Assembly: GCF_014696435.1 (NCBI RefSeq)
Contig: NZ_JACJQG010000093.1
Location: forward strand, 1 to 32,882
Direction of reading: 5' to 3'
DNA: 32,882 bases
Origin: Calothrix anomala FACHB-343
GTDB taxonomy: Bacteria; Cyanobacteriota; Cyanobacteriia; Cyanobacteriales; Nostocaceae
The notes below the pieces were generated by a model that saw nothing but the letters and a program-made list of their open reading frames with translations, did not search any database and was not told the DNA's origin. The position numbers and the translations under genes are program-made. Shown one piece after another: positions 1 through 8,729 of this stretch (positions are counted from its first letter, which is position 1; each line of letters starts with the position of its first letter).

Positions 1-1
1 A

Positions 2-118
2 GAGGTTTCAATTTGGGAATGCGATCGCAATCTTAATCAGGTTTGTGTAGATTGGCGTTTTCGTACAGAAGATGCAAGAGTTAAGCTTTCAAAGATTTAT
101 CCAACCCAGCAAAATTAA
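2..118 (+). CDS. C-terminal fragment of an unidentified protein, cut by the window edge
   Basis: An open frame enters the window at base 2 and runs 38 codons to a TAA at 116-118. The peptide contains VDWRFRTEDARVKLSKIYP. A WxFxTxDARxKLxxLYP-like tail is something I associate with cyanobacterial transposase-related proteins, but this is recall and not proof. The frame includes a HIP1 octamer at 21-28, read through as CDR. Start, length and true function lie outside the window. It could equally be the end of another hypothetical gene. Confidence 0.4.
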   Translation, partial: EVSIWECDRNLNQVCVDWRFRTEDARVKLSKIYPTQQN

Positions 119-136
119 TGGGACAGACCACTAGTT

Positions 137-156
137 CCCCCCTTTTTTAAGGGGGG
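137..156. repeat. G/C-tract hairpin of an intergenic repeat
   Basis: CCCCCCTT and AAGGGGGG form a perfect 8-bp stem around TTTT, followed by a second G-run (CTAGGGGGGATC) to 168. It lies 19 bases after the stop of the truncated gene, so it may act as a bidirectional terminator. The C6/T/A/G6 design is, however, that of a dispersed cyanobacterial intergenic repeat. Confidence 0.5.
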
Positions 157-696
157 CTAGGGGGGATCGAATTCTATGCAGCGTCATAAAAAATTGGTAT
201 AAGGCTCATATTAGGCGAGTAAATATACTTATTTTCTGAGTAATTATACTGTTATTTGTGGCTAAATTAATTAATTATCAAGATATTCCTTAGCTGTTTG
301 CCGAAAAAATATTTGGTAAAAAATGGCATTTATTAAATAAAAATATGTTCTTGATGAATGACTGATAAGTAAAGATTTAATGCTACTTTATATTTGTTTA
401 TTACAAAAATAAATTAGCCCAATTTTATTGGTATCATAGTTATTGGGGCAATTTTCCTAACATCAGTCACATCGTCATGAGTGGGTTTTTAATTACAGGT
501 TTTAAGTTGTGGTAAATCTCCTGGCTGTTAGGTTTTTGCAATAATAATTATGAATTAGGAAATTTCTCTTCTGAGTACTAAATTATCGCTGAAACTTTCA
601 GCAAAACACGCTTAATTGATGATAATTTTTTCGGTGTTGTAACAACAATTAACATCTTCACCTGGCATTACTGTACCTAGTATGTATATAAAAAGG

Positions 697-726
697 TTGA
701 CATTTTCTAGTGATTTAAAGAATCAT
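697..726 (+). promoter_or_regulatory. Possible sigma-70 promoter of the antiporter operon
   Basis: A perfect -35 TTGACA at 697-702 is followed after 18 bases by AATCAT (721-726), which matches four of six -10 positions. A start point near 733 would give a leader of about 29 bases before the ATG at 762, with a GAGGA ribosome-binding site just upstream of that ATG. The -10 is poor, so this is tentative. Confidence 0.3.
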
Positions 727-761
727 CTTAGGGAAACCGGATAGTCGTTGTTGAGGAAACT

Positions 762-2942
762 ATGCACGCAGTAATACTCGTTCTGTTTGAGGTGCTGATT
801 GTTATTGGACTGTCACGGTTAGTCGGACTGGCTTTTAAGTCAGTGAAGCAACCGTTGGTAATTGGTGAGATTGTCGCCGGGATTATGCTTGGCCCTTCTC
901 TATTTGGTCTAATTGCACCCTCAGTAGCAGCTCACGTATTTCCACCTGAGACAATTCCCTATTTAAATATTTTGTCACAAGTGGGATTAATATTTTTCAT
1001 GTTTCTCATTGGCTTAGAACTTAATCCTAAATATCTGAGTGGTCAATTAGAAACAGCAATTTTGACTTCTCATGTGAGTATTTTAGTACCATTTTCATTA
1101 GGCACAATCCTAGCATTATTGCTTTATCCGCTAGTTTCTAATGCGAGTGTATCTTTTACCGCCTTTGCCTTATTTTTAGGTGCGGCGATGTCAATTACAG
1201 CATTTCCTGTGTTGGCGAGAATTATTACAGAAAACAACTTGCAAGGAACCCGGTTAGGGACATTAGCGTTAACTTGCGCTGCGGTGGATGATGTCACAGC
1301 TTGGTGTCTGTTAGCAGTGGCGATCGCAGTTGCCAGAGAAGGTAGTATTGTCAGTGCATTCCCGACTGTGATCGAAAGTATACTCTATATCGGCTTTATG
1401 CTCACCGCCGGACGTTGGTTTTTGCAACGCCTCGCTACTCATTACCAGCGCGCCGGACGCTTAAGCCAATTGGTAGTAGCCTTAATTTATATGGCTGTTG
1501 TCGCTTCCGCCTTGATTACCGAATTAATTGGTATCCACTTGATTTTTGGAGCCTTTTTACTCGGTGCAGCTATGCCGAAAAATGCAGATTTAGTCAGGGA
1601 ATTAGCGGAAAAAACCGAAGATTTTGTTTTAGTATTTTTACTGCCGGTATTTTTTGCCTTTAGCGGCTTGCGGACGCAAATAGGCTTACTCAATCGTCCA
1701 GAATTGTGGCTAATGTGTGCATTAGTTTTAGGAGTAGCGATCGCAGGTAAGTATATTGGAACTTATGTCGCAGCCCGTGTCAGTGGAATTAATAAACGAG
1801 AAGCCTCAGCTTTAGGCTGGTTAATGAATACTCGCGGCTTGACTGAGTTAATTGTGCTGAACATTGGTTTAGATTTGGGTGTAATTTCCCCCGTACTGTT
1901 TACCATGTTGGTGATTATGGCACTAGTTACCACATTTATGACCTCACCGTTACTGGAATGGACATATCCCAAAAAGTTAATCCGCTTAGATCGATTAGAA
2001 CCAGAATCAACAGAAACCCCAGGGGAAAATACTGTTGTTGCTAACGATTATCGCATTTTAGTTCCAGTAGCTAATCCCAGCACCCAAAAAGGCTTAGTAC
2101 AGTTAGCAGTCGCATTGGCGCTGAACAATCATCAATCGGCTGTAGTTCATCCCCTCAGCTTAATTGAATTTGAAGAAGACTATGCCTTTGAGAATACCCC
2201 AGTTGAAGCTAACCGCCTAATTGAGCAACGCCAGCAACAGCTAGAAGATTTAATCAATAGTCTAGAACCGCCAACAATCCGTTCTTACGTCCAACCGATT
2301 ATTCGCTTGTCGAGTAATGTTGCCAGAGAAACCGCAGAAATTGCCAAAATTGAGCAACCTAACTTGATTTTAGTCGGTTGGCACCGTCCAGCTTTTAGTA
2401 ACAATCGCTTAGGTGGTAGAGTAGGTCAAATTCTTACCACTGCCCCCGTAGATGTAGCAGTGTTCATTGATAGAGGTAACGAACGCTTAGAAAGCTTATT
2501 AGTGCCCTATTCTGCCAATATTCATGATGATTTAGCCCTAATATTAGCCTTAAGATTATTAATCAATCGTGACACTTGTATGTTACAAATTTTACATGTT
2601 ATTTCAGGGAATCAAACCAACGATGAATTAAGTTACGAGCTGCACATGATGATGGAACGCTTACCAGAGACTGTACGCGATCGCATTGAAATTAAACCCA
2701 TAAAAGCCGAAGAAGAACCAATTCAAGCTGTAATTACCGCTTCCGAAGCCGTAGATCTAACAATAGCTGGTACTAGCCGCGCTTGGGGTATTGAGCGCCA
2801 AACTCTAGGAAGATACACAGATCAACTAGCAATTCAATGTCGTTCTTCCTTGCTAATTACTCGACGCTATAGTCAAGTTACCTCTCATTTATCATCTGTG
2901 CTATCTGAAGTCACCACACAAGAATCGGTTGCTAGGAGTTGA
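762..2942 (+). CDS. CPA2-family cation:proton antiporter with C-terminal universal-stress-like domains
   Basis: Predicted inner (or thylakoid) membrane Na+/H+ or K+/H+ exchanger. Residues 1-400 are a series of hydrophobic helices of the Kef/NapA/NhaS type. The paired acidic residues D176-D177 in AAVDDVTAW are where the CPA2 ion-binding site is expected, and GEIVAGIMLGPSLFG near residue 35 is the usual family signature. From about residue 437 (RILVPVANP) the protein has two consecutive USP-like alpha/beta segments, the second starting LESLLVPYS. These are a cytoplasmic regulatory tail common in cyanobacterial antiporters. The 726-residue length fits that fused architecture. The ATG is preceded by GAGGA. 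The stop TGA at 2940-2942 lies 4 bases before the next start, so the two genes are probably co-transcribed. Whether it carries Na+ or K+ cannot be told from sequence. Confidence 0.9.
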   Translation: MHAVILVLFEVLIVIGLSRLVGLAFKSVKQPLVIGEIVAGIMLGPSLFGLIAPSVAAHVFPPETIPYLNILSQVGLIFFMFLIGLELNPKYLSGQLETAILTSHVSILVPFSLGTILALLLYPLVSNASVSFTAFALFLGAAMSITAFPVLARIITENNLQGTRLGTLALTCAAVDDVTAWCLLAVAIAVAREGSIVSAFPTVIESILYIGFMLTAGRWFLQRLATHYQRAGRLSQLVVALIYMAVVASALITELIGIHLIFGAFLLGAAMPKNADLVRELAEKTEDFVLVFLLPVFFAFSGLRTQIGLLNRPELWLMCALVLGVAIAGKYIGTYVAARVSGINKREASALGWLMNTRGLTELIVLNIGLDLGVISPVLFTMLVIMALVTTFMTSPLLEWTYPKKLIRLDRLEPESTETPGENTVVANDYRILVPVANPSTQKGLVQLAVALALNNHQSAVVHPLSLIEFEEDYAFENTPVEANRLIEQRQQQLEDLINSLEPPTIRSYVQPIIRLSSNVARETAEIAKIEQPNLILVGWHRPAFSNNRLGGRVGQILTTAPVDVAVFIDRGNERLESLLVPYSANIHDDLALILALRLLINRDTCMLQILHVISGNQTNDELSYELHMMMERLPETVRDRIEIKPIKAEEEPIQAVITASEAVDLTIAGTSRAWGIERQTLGRYTDQLAIQCRSSLLITRRYSQVTSHLSSVLSEVTTQESVARS

Positions 2943-2946
2943 AATC

Positions 2947-3468
2947 ATGAATCATTTCAATTTAAAATCCTTAACCTTTTACGGAATTGCGATCGGTTCA
3001 GTTCTCCTGTTATTTAAAACTGTCAGCGTCTATGGAGAAAGTAAATTAAAAGCCCCCCCTACAATCAACAATCACTATCGTATTGCTTTACAAGAAGCCA
3101 TACCCAACTGCGGAAAGCCAGAACAATTAATTTTGAATATGCAGCAATCAGGTATTTACTTAAATGCCTCTTTTTTACCTGCAAATCCTGAAGCTGAATC
3201 ATCAAATAGCAACCCCACACACAATCATCTCTCTGGCATTTTTAGCAACCAAGAATTAAACCTATCTGGCAGAATTGACAAAAGCGTTTTCTGTCAGATT
3301 AGTAACCCCAAAGATAACTACGTTCACTCAGTGAAAATGCAAATGCAATTAATCAACCAAGGAAATTTCATCGGGCAATTTTCCTTAAGTGGTAGCACGA
3401 GAGTTTTTAAATTTACTGCTGTGCCAGATAAAACTCAGGTAAAATCTCAACAGAGCAAAAAACATTAA
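2947..3468 (+). CDS. Small exported protein of unknown function, coupled to the antiporter
   Basis: 173 residues. I do not recognise the family. The N-terminus MNHFNLKSLTFYGIAIGSVL is a short basic stretch followed by a hydrophobic segment, so it is either exported or anchored by one helix. The remainder is a polar beta-rich domain with two cysteines (in IPNCGKP and SVFCQIS) that could form a disulfide. The tail is lysine-rich (SQQSKKH). I prefer the ATG at 2947 because AGGAG (2934-2938) lies 8 bases upstream. An in-frame TTG at 2929 would overlap the antiporter and place that site inside the gene. The 4-base spacing to the antiporter suggests translational coupling and possibly an accessory role, which is inference only. 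Confidence 0.75.
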   Translation: MNHFNLKSLTFYGIAIGSVLLLFKTVSVYGESKLKAPPTINNHYRIALQEAIPNCGKPEQLILNMQQSGIYLNASFLPANPEAESSNSNPTHNHLSGIFSNQELNLSGRIDKSVFCQISNPKDNYVHSVKMQMQLINQGNFIGQFSLSGSTRVFKFTAVPDKTQVKSQQSKKH

Positions 3469-3512
3469 AGCACAAACATACCAGATAGCTCAAAATATCC
3501 CAGATAAAACCT

Positions 3513-4466
3513 ATGGTCAAAAGTCTCAAAACTAAACAATCTTGCCAACTTTGTCAGCAGCTATTTGGTATTAGCTGGTTTGGCATATATACCATAATTA
3601 CTCTGCAAGCTGGTAGCATCAGCGCCTTACCAGCAACAAAACAGCTACCACCGCCAATTGGTAGCAGCAATATTACCTCCCCATTAGCTATACTTGATAA
3701 TTGGCGCTTTTCTCCAGAGGCGTTACAATTAGAGTTTTCTGTTTCATCCGGGACTACACCTCATTATTTTTATCTCGCCCAACCTCCCCGGCTAGTTGTC
3801 GATTTACCTAATACGAAATTGGGTTATGTTTCTACCCAACAAAGTTATTCTGGAGCTATTCAAAGAGTCCGGGTTTCTCAGTTAAATGCAGGCGTAACTC
3901 GGATAGTTTTAGATGTAGCACCAGGAAATTATTTAGATCCAAATCAAGTAAAATTACAACCAACATCCAAGAAAAACTCTACTCGCTGGGTACTGCGGGG
4001 GATTAACTCTGGGTTGAGAAATGCTGTACAACCTAGACAATATCCCCAACAATCTAATACCTTACCTGTAATTCCCCCTAACTACCCACAACAACCTAAT
4101 AACCTCCCGACAATTCCCTATAACTATCCGCAACCAACGATTAATCAACCAACAACTAATAATCAACAATTTCCCTTTGCAACTTTACCACCACCATCTC
4201 ATACTTTGCCATCAATACCCACTAATTCTCAGCAACCACTAGTAGTTGTTCCCCCACTTTCACCTAATAACCAATCTCAACTACCAAATCCGATACTTCC
4301 TCCGCCAATTTTCTCAAATCAACCTAATAATATTGCTAATCCTGATTTGATAAATCAACCTGATTTTACCGTACCCACATTACCCCAATCTCCCCCTAGT
4401 TTTCGGGGAGAAGCACCAGCACCAGTAATTGAGTTTGGACAACCTATTCCCAGAATGCAAAATTAA
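3513..4466 (+). CDS. AMIN-domain protein with a proline/asparagine-rich tail
   Basis: 317 residues. An N-terminal hydrophobic segment around residues 20-40 looks like a signal peptide. Residues about 58-160 match the AMIN domain: LDNWRFSPEALQLEF, then PPRLVVDLPNT, then IQRVRVSQLNAGVTRIVLD. AMIN domains are known to place amidases and secretin-type proteins at the peptidoglycan or septum. The rest (170-317) is a low-complexity P/N/Q-rich linker with repeated motifs of the type NYPQQPNNLPTIP. No amidase catalytic domain follows, so this is a binding or scaffold protein and not an enzyme. It lies 44 bases after the preceding gene, on the same strand. The domain call is strong; the role at the cell wall is inferred. 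Confidence 0.8.
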   Translation: MVKSLKTKQSCQLCQQLFGISWFGIYTIITLQAGSISALPATKQLPPPIGSSNITSPLAILDNWRFSPEALQLEFSVSSGTTPHYFYLAQPPRLVVDLPNTKLGYVSTQQSYSGAIQRVRVSQLNAGVTRIVLDVAPGNYLDPNQVKLQPTSKKNSTRWVLRGINSGLRNAVQPRQYPQQSNTLPVIPPNYPQQPNNLPTIPYNYPQPTINQPTTNNQQFPFATLPPPSHTLPSIPTNSQQPLVVVPPLSPNNQSQLPNPILPPPIFSNQPNNIANPDLINQPDFTVPTLPQSPPSFRGEAPAPVIEFGQPIPRMQN

Positions 4467-4707
4467 CTTGTAGAAACATGATTTGATTGGCTGACATAGC
4501 AATAATTTTTCATCATCAAAAATACCTAAATTATATGCCAGGGCACAAATAAATTTGCCCTTAGATAGTTGTGAAAATCTTTTTAAAGACCTATCATGAT
4601 GCGCTGAATCAGCAAATATGATTATTTTTTGCTCTTTACTCAATCAGACGTATTATTTAATATTATTTCTTAATAATGGATGCAAATAAATACTGAGGTA
4701 ATTACTC

Positions 4708-5433
4708 ATGTCTCGTTCTGCGCCCTATCAGCCTTTGTTGTTAAAGATAATTCATGGCGTGAGTGGAATTTTAGCGATCGCCGCCATCATCACAGGCTTT
4801 TTGGTTTACAATACCTTCGACGGCAGATTTGGGAAAATACCCCTCCCGCGTATTGGGCCAATTATCGATCTTCACGGGACTTTTGCAGTATTTTTCTTTG
4901 GTATTTTCCCCATATTAGCAATATATAGCTTTCATGCAGGTAATAGACGCTTATTACAAAAAGATTCTTTACAAAACTTAACTCAAGTTGGTAGACCGAT
5001 TTGGTGGGTAAGTTTGCAAAGAATTGCTAACACACTCATGTTAATTGCATCACTTTTAGCTGTATTATCTGGCAGAATGATGCAAGAAGAATGGTTACCG
5101 ACAGGAGATTTAAATCAAGGTTGGTACTACCTACATCTGATTGCTTGGGCGTTATTAGTTTGCTGTTTAGCAATTCATGTATTGATGTCTGCAAAAGTAG
5201 GTGGTGCGTCTTTATTATTATCTATATTTTCGCCAAATCTCCGCCCAGAAGATAGCCCGACACAATGGTATGGGCGGTTGCGTCATTGGTGGAGTAATTT
5301 CTCCGCTAATGTTGCTGCAGAAATTAGTAATTTACGACAAAATAATTTTCCTCTTAGTCTCGTAGAAATTATCGTGCTAATAGGAATTTTAGCGGCGCTG
5401 ATTTTACCTCTTTTCTTCTCTGGTGGCGATTAA
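4708..5433 (+). CDS. Cytochrome b561-like di-haem membrane protein
   Basis: 241 residues with about five hydrophobic helices (roughly 16-34, 54-74, 105-122, 138-160 and 220-238). Histidines H16, H56, H143 and H157 sit in or at the ends of helices, as expected for haem ligands of cytochrome b/b6-like electron carriers (KIIHG, DLHGT, YYLHL, AIHVLM). H76 lies in the following loop. Such proteins pass electrons across the membrane between quinol or other donors and an acceptor; the partner is not encoded nearby. The ATG has a GAGG about 9 bases upstream. A hairpin repeat at 5445-5472 follows the stop and could end the transcript. It might also be annotated simply as a cytochrome b/b6 domain protein. 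Confidence 0.75.
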   Translation: MSRSAPYQPLLLKIIHGVSGILAIAAIITGFLVYNTFDGRFGKIPLPRIGPIIDLHGTFAVFFFGIFPILAIYSFHAGNRRLLQKDSLQNLTQVGRPIWWVSLQRIANTLMLIASLLAVLSGRMMQEEWLPTGDLNQGWYYLHLIAWALLVCCLAIHVLMSAKVGGASLLLSIFSPNLRPEDSPTQWYGRLRHWWSNFSANVAAEISNLRQNNFPLSLVEIIVLIGILAALILPLFFSGGD

Positions 5434-5444
5434 ATATAATTAAA

Positions 5445-5472
5445 GGTGCGTTAGCCTACGGCATAACACACC
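5445..5472. repeat. GGTGCGTTA...TAACACACC hairpin repeat
   Basis: GGTGCGTTA and TAACACACC can pair across GCCTACGGCA, with one G-T pair. Nearly the same sequence (GGTGCGTTAGCC then GGCATAACGCACC) occurs inside the element at 20061-20208, so it is a dispersed repeat. Placed 12 bases after the cytochrome stop codon, it may also function as a transcription terminator, though it lacks a T-run. Confidence 0.6.
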
Positions 5473-5522
5473 CTAAATTAAATCCAAAAACCTAGCTACA
5501 GGTTGCAGACTGTTAATAATTA

Positions 5523-5624
5523 TACCAATTTGAAAAAAGAATGCGACAGATGGTAGGGGCAAGGCATTGCCTTGCCCTCTTGCCCTCTAAAATATATTGA
5601 TGTGTCGCATTATTTGAATTGGTA
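5523..5624. mobile_element. MITE-like palindromic element at the epimerase stop codon
   Basis: The ends are imperfect inverted repeats: TACCAATTTGAA with AATGCGACA on the left, and TGTCGCATT with TTGAATTGGTA on the right. The centre holds a perfect palindrome (5557-5577, 10-bp arms GGGCAAGGCA/TGCCTTGCCC) that recurs at 25042-25062. TTA flanks the element on both sides (5520-5522 and 5625-5627), consistent with a 3-bp target duplication. The right TTA is the complement of the epimerase TAA stop. The element has no coding capacity, so it would depend on an enzyme supplied elsewhere. Confidence 0.65.
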
Positions 5625-6575
5625 TTAGCTATACAAAGATTTGATCCAATGCCATTCTTGAGTCAAACCTTCTTTCAGAGAGACAGCTGGCTGATATTGG
5701 AGAATTTTTCTGGCTTTCGATACATCAGCTGCTGTATGGCGTGCATCTCCTATAGCTTTTTCTATATGGTTGGTTTTGATTGGTTGACCAACAATTTCTG
5801 CCATTGTATCTAATACTTCAGTTAAGACAACTCTGCTACCACCACCAATATTGAAGATTTCGCCCACAGCATCAGGCGCAGTAGCGGCAGCTAGGTTAGC
5901 AGCAACAGCATCGCTAACAAAGGTAAAGTCTCTAGTTTGCTGTCCATCACCATAGATGGGAATAGCTTCATCTTGCAATACAGCTTTGAAAAACTTATGA
6001 AATGCCATATCCGGGCGCTGTCTGGGGCCATAAACTGTAAAATAGCGCAAAGATACAAAAGGTACGCCAAAGTTTTTGTGATACAGACTGCATAAACGCT
6101 CGGCTGCTAGTTTGGTAATACCATAAGGAGACACAGGGCGAGGTGGAATATCTTCGTGAGTCGGTAGAGTTTCGGCATCACCATATACACTAGATGTAGA
6201 GGCAAATACTAGCCTTTGCAAGTTTTTCGCATCTTTAGCAGCTTCTAGTAAAATTTGCGTCGCGTTAATGTTGCGTTCGGTGTAAGCACGGAAACCGCTA
6301 CCCCAACTGGCTCTAACTCCTGCTTGTGCGGCTTGATGGTAAACTACCTCTACATCTTGTAGTAATGTCGGCCAATCTAATAACTGAATATCGCCTTCAA
6401 CAAGTTTAAAGTTAGGATATGCTTTTAAAATTGCTATATTCTTGTGTTTTAATGTCGGATCGTAGTAATCGTTAAATTCATCAATACCTATTACTTCTTT
6501 ATCTTGTCGCAGTAATGCTTCAGCTATGTGAGAACCAATAAATCCAGCTGCCCCTGTAACGATGATTTTGGTCAT
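5625..6575 (-). CDS. NAD-dependent epimerase/dehydratase (UDP-glucuronate/UDP-glucose 4-epimerase type)
   Basis: 316 residues of extended short-chain dehydrogenase type. The Rossmann motif TGAAGFIGSH lies at residues 7-16. The catalytic set is S128/S129 (ASTSSVYGD) and Y151-x3-K155 (SPYGITK). Later motifs QTRDFTFVSDAV and FNIGGG are typical of nucleotide-sugar 4-epimerases, which interconvert UDP-hexoses or hexuronates for exopolysaccharide, heterocyst-envelope or LPS synthesis. The length is normal for the family. The substrate cannot be assigned from sequence. It is monocistronic here. The stop codon coincides with the flanking duplication of the element at 5523-5624, and the protein ends normally at IKSLYS. 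Confidence 0.88.
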   Translation of the reverse strand: MTKIIVTGAAGFIGSHIAEALLRQDKEVIGIDEFNDYYDPTLKHKNIAILKAYPNFKLVEGDIQLLDWPTLLQDVEVVYHQAAQAGVRASWGSGFRAYTERNINATQILLEAAKDAKNLQRLVFASTSSVYGDAETLPTHEDIPPRPVSPYGITKLAAERLCSLYHKNFGVPFVSLRYFTVYGPRQRPDMAFHKFFKAVLQDEAIPIYGDGQQTRDFTFVSDAVAANLAAATAPDAVGEIFNIGGGSRVVLTEVLDTMAEIVGQPIKTNHIEKAIGDARHTAADVSKARKILQYQPAVSLKEGLTQEWHWIKSLYS

Positions 6576-7266
6576 ATCTCTAATTTTTATATATCCTCTT
6601 CATCTTTGCATACACAGATTAATACTTCGGGTGGTAAAAGTCACTACTTGCCCAGTATTTTTATTTAATCTTTTTAATCAAGATAAAAAATCAAAGAGGT
6701 CTTTACATATTAATCAGGTTAAGTGGAAAAAATTGGTCTATACAGGAAAGGACTACACAGAGAAGAGAAAATAGCCTTACCTGAACTCTATTACTCTATA
6801 TATAAACATGAGATTGAGTTGCTAAAATTATACCAAATTAAAGCAGAAATAACACCGATTGTTTGTGTTGAGGGGAGTTGAATACTTTTGACTTTTAACT
6901 TCCCCCTCATGGGGCGCTGATATCCATTGGTGTCAACTTAAGGCGAAACCCCCATTCAATCTAGCTCCCATGCTCTGCGTGGGAGCGTAGATTTATGAGG
7001 CTCTGCCTCAATTTATCAGAAGACGAGGCGGCAGCCCAAGAATCCACATTTCCATCCTCCTGCTGGAAACGAGATAGAGAAAGGTAAATAGACCACGCTG
7101 TAGGGGCACGGCATCAGTAAAATTATTGTATGTACCAAAAGATTGTCGGTGTTCCCTACGATAGATGTGGTTCAAATAGGTGAAAACTGCTGTAAGTTGA
7201 CACAGGTGATACAGCACCCTTGCAAAAGAGCGATCGCCTCAGATGCTTGGACTGCTCAACAGAACA
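6576..7266. other. Intergenic region with insertion-element debris
   Basis: 690 bases without a convincing gene. The first 350 bases are AT-rich and featureless except for GAGGGGAGTT (6873 on) facing AACTTCCCCCTC, an imperfect hairpin of about 10 bp. The rest holds the repeat block at 6930-7203. TGTAGGGGCACGGCAT near 7100 resembles the core of the element at 5523-5624 and may be a decayed copy. Confidence 0.5.
6930..7203. repeat. 274-bp remnant bounded by GTGTCAACTTA inverted repeats, with internal hairpins
   Basis: GTGTCAACTTA at 6930-6940 is exactly reverse-complemented at 7193-7203 (TAAGTTGACAC). Inside are hairpins CTCCCATGC-TCT-GCGTGGGAG and GAGGC-TCT-GCCTC, then CTCCTGCTGGAAACGAG, a sequence style known from dispersed cyanobacterial intergenic repeats. 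No transposase is present and no flanking target duplication is visible. It is either the deleted shell of an insertion sequence carrying a second repeat inside it, or a composite non-autonomous element. Confidence 0.45.
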
Positions 7267-8610
7267 TCAATTAGGGAACTGTGCTAGCAGGTCTTTGCCG
7301 TCAATAATGGTACTAGTAAAGACAAACTTGCGATTAGCTTGGTAGCGTGGATCTGACTTAATCATCGCCATAAAATCGCGATGTCCCTGTCTTGTCCTAC
7401 CTACTTGACAACCAGCACTCCATCTGCCTACGTCAGATTTAGGGTTATCACCTCCCCAATGTTGGTTAATGCCAAACATCCCTGAGTCCATAGAGTCGCC
7501 TTGATCGCGTCTGCCATTGCGATTGGCATCACGATGAACGGTGACTTGTCCGCCAGTTTGCACCAGCGCTTCATGTCCGCCACCTGGGGTATGAATTCCT
7601 ACTTGCCATGCACTGTATTGCCCAAAGGCGATAATTGCTGCACCTTTAGGGTTCATGGGCTTGTAGGTATAGTACTTACCTGGATTGGTTGTGGCTTCCC
7701 AACAGCCAATCATTTTCGGCTTACCATCCTGAAACTCAATCACCGTGCGGAGGTCGTTCCAGACATTCAGGGTGTTGTCATTGAGCGTTCCGTCTGGATT
7801 CATGCCTTCGATGTAGATAATATTCTTTTGTCCAGGTTGTTTGTCAATTCTGTAGCCTTTTTTCTCACAATAGGCAACGATTTTCTCGGCTAGAGTTTTC
7901 GGCTTAACCGTGACTGTGGCGATTTTGGAACCATCAATCTGCACATGTCCGCCATAGATAAACCAAATGCGCCGACTCAGAATTGGAGTTTTGAGCATGA
8001 CTCGCAGATGTTGCGCATCTGCGATCGCGACTTCGATAATTTCCAACTCTCTCCCTGCTTTGACGGTGGTTTTTTCCGATGCTTCCAGCTTGTTAGAGGG
8101 CAATGAACAGCTTTTCAACACCGAGTCAGAAGTCACCTTAAGATTAAACTGCCCCTGCTCAACCTGGCCATCTTTGAGTCCGAGCGCTTGCAGAAAGTAC
8201 AAAATTGCCGCACAACCAGGAACTGAATCAATAGTTTTGGTGTGATTAGTCCCAGCCCAAACAAACGGCGTAATTCCCTGGTTATCTTTACCCTGAAAAT
8301 CGTTGCACGCATCAAAGGCGAGTAAGCGAGTAGAGAGCTTTGTTGGTATCTGTTCGCCCTGAATCTTACTCAGCTTGCCCGTGATTTGCTCTAAAAATTG
8401 CTGATAATCCGGAAAATCTGCCTTAGCATGTAAGATTCCTGCCCAATACCAAGGTAAATTGGGATAATACCACTCAAGTTTTTCGTACAAACCGCGATCG
8501 TAATACAGCTTCTCAGCTATTCTTTCTAACTCTGGCAAGAGATTTGATTGCACCTTGCAGCTTTGCCACAGTTCTGTATATTTTTCTTCTATATGTACAA
8601 TATTAGCCAT
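7267..8610 (-). CDS. Multidomain cell-wall protein: lysozyme-like N-terminus, SH3-like segment, L,D-transpeptidase-like C-terminus
   Basis: 447 residues, no signal peptide. Residues about 25-145 (NLPWYWAGILHAKADF, TPFVWAGTNH, CAAILYFLQALG) resemble the lysozyme-like domain of cyanobacterial peptidoglycan-binding proteins, although the usual acidic residue after the IH motif is not obvious, so it may be catalytically dead. Residues about 155-226 (LKVTSDSVLKSC to WFIYGGHVQI) match an SH3-like spacer found in such proteins. The C-terminal part contains H384 in INQHWGG and S398-x-G-C401 in GRWSAGCQV, the order of His and SxGC residues seen in YkuD-type L,D-transpeptidases. D361-N363-N365-D369 (DANRNGRRD) looks like a calcium loop. 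It is the last gene of the four-gene minus-strand cassette and 119 bases from its neighbour. Domain assignments come from motif memory and are moderately sure. Confidence 0.6.
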   Translation of the reverse strand: MANIVHIEEKYTELWQSCKVQSNLLPELERIAEKLYYDRGLYEKLEWYYPNLPWYWAGILHAKADFPDYQQFLEQITGKLSKIQGEQIPTKLSTRLLAFDACNDFQGKDNQGITPFVWAGTNHTKTIDSVPGCAAILYFLQALGLKDGQVEQGQFNLKVTSDSVLKSCSLPSNKLEASEKTTVKAGRELEIIEVAIADAQHLRVMLKTPILSRRIWFIYGGHVQIDGSKIATVTVKPKTLAEKIVAYCEKKGYRIDKQPGQKNIIYIEGMNPDGTLNDNTLNVWNDLRTVIEFQDGKPKMIGCWEATTNPGKYYTYKPMNPKGAAIIAFGQYSAWQVGIHTPGGGHEALVQTGGQVTVHRDANRNGRRDQGDSMDSGMFGINQHWGGDNPKSDVGRWSAGCQVGRTRQGHRDFMAMIKSDPRYQANRKFVFTSTIIDGKDLLAQFPN

Positions 8611-8729
8611 TTTTGTGATAAATGCTTGGTAACTAAAACGGCTGGTAGCTTTATTTTTTAATCATCGCCAATAAATCATCGCCAACAGCTAGAACAGACA
8701 ACACTAGCATCCACTTTTAAACAGTCCAG

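Larger units (their letters stand above)
119..761. other. Non-coding region upstream of the antiporter gene
   Basis: This is 640 bases of AT-rich sequence with no credible open frame on either strand. Apart from the hairpin at 137-156 and a possible promoter at 697-726, I see nothing specific. A short ATTGGTATA at 193-201 resembles the end of the element at 5523-5624 and may be a solo remnant. Confidence 0.5.

Noticed and set aside
4680-4928. Alternative frame overlapping the start of the cytochrome gene
   Set aside because: The overlapping frame at 4708 has the haem-ligand and helix pattern and a better ribosome-binding site.
7008-7217. Minus-strand open frame of 69 codons before the cell-wall gene
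   Set aside because: It is made almost wholly of the repeat block at 6930-7203 and has no protein-like features.
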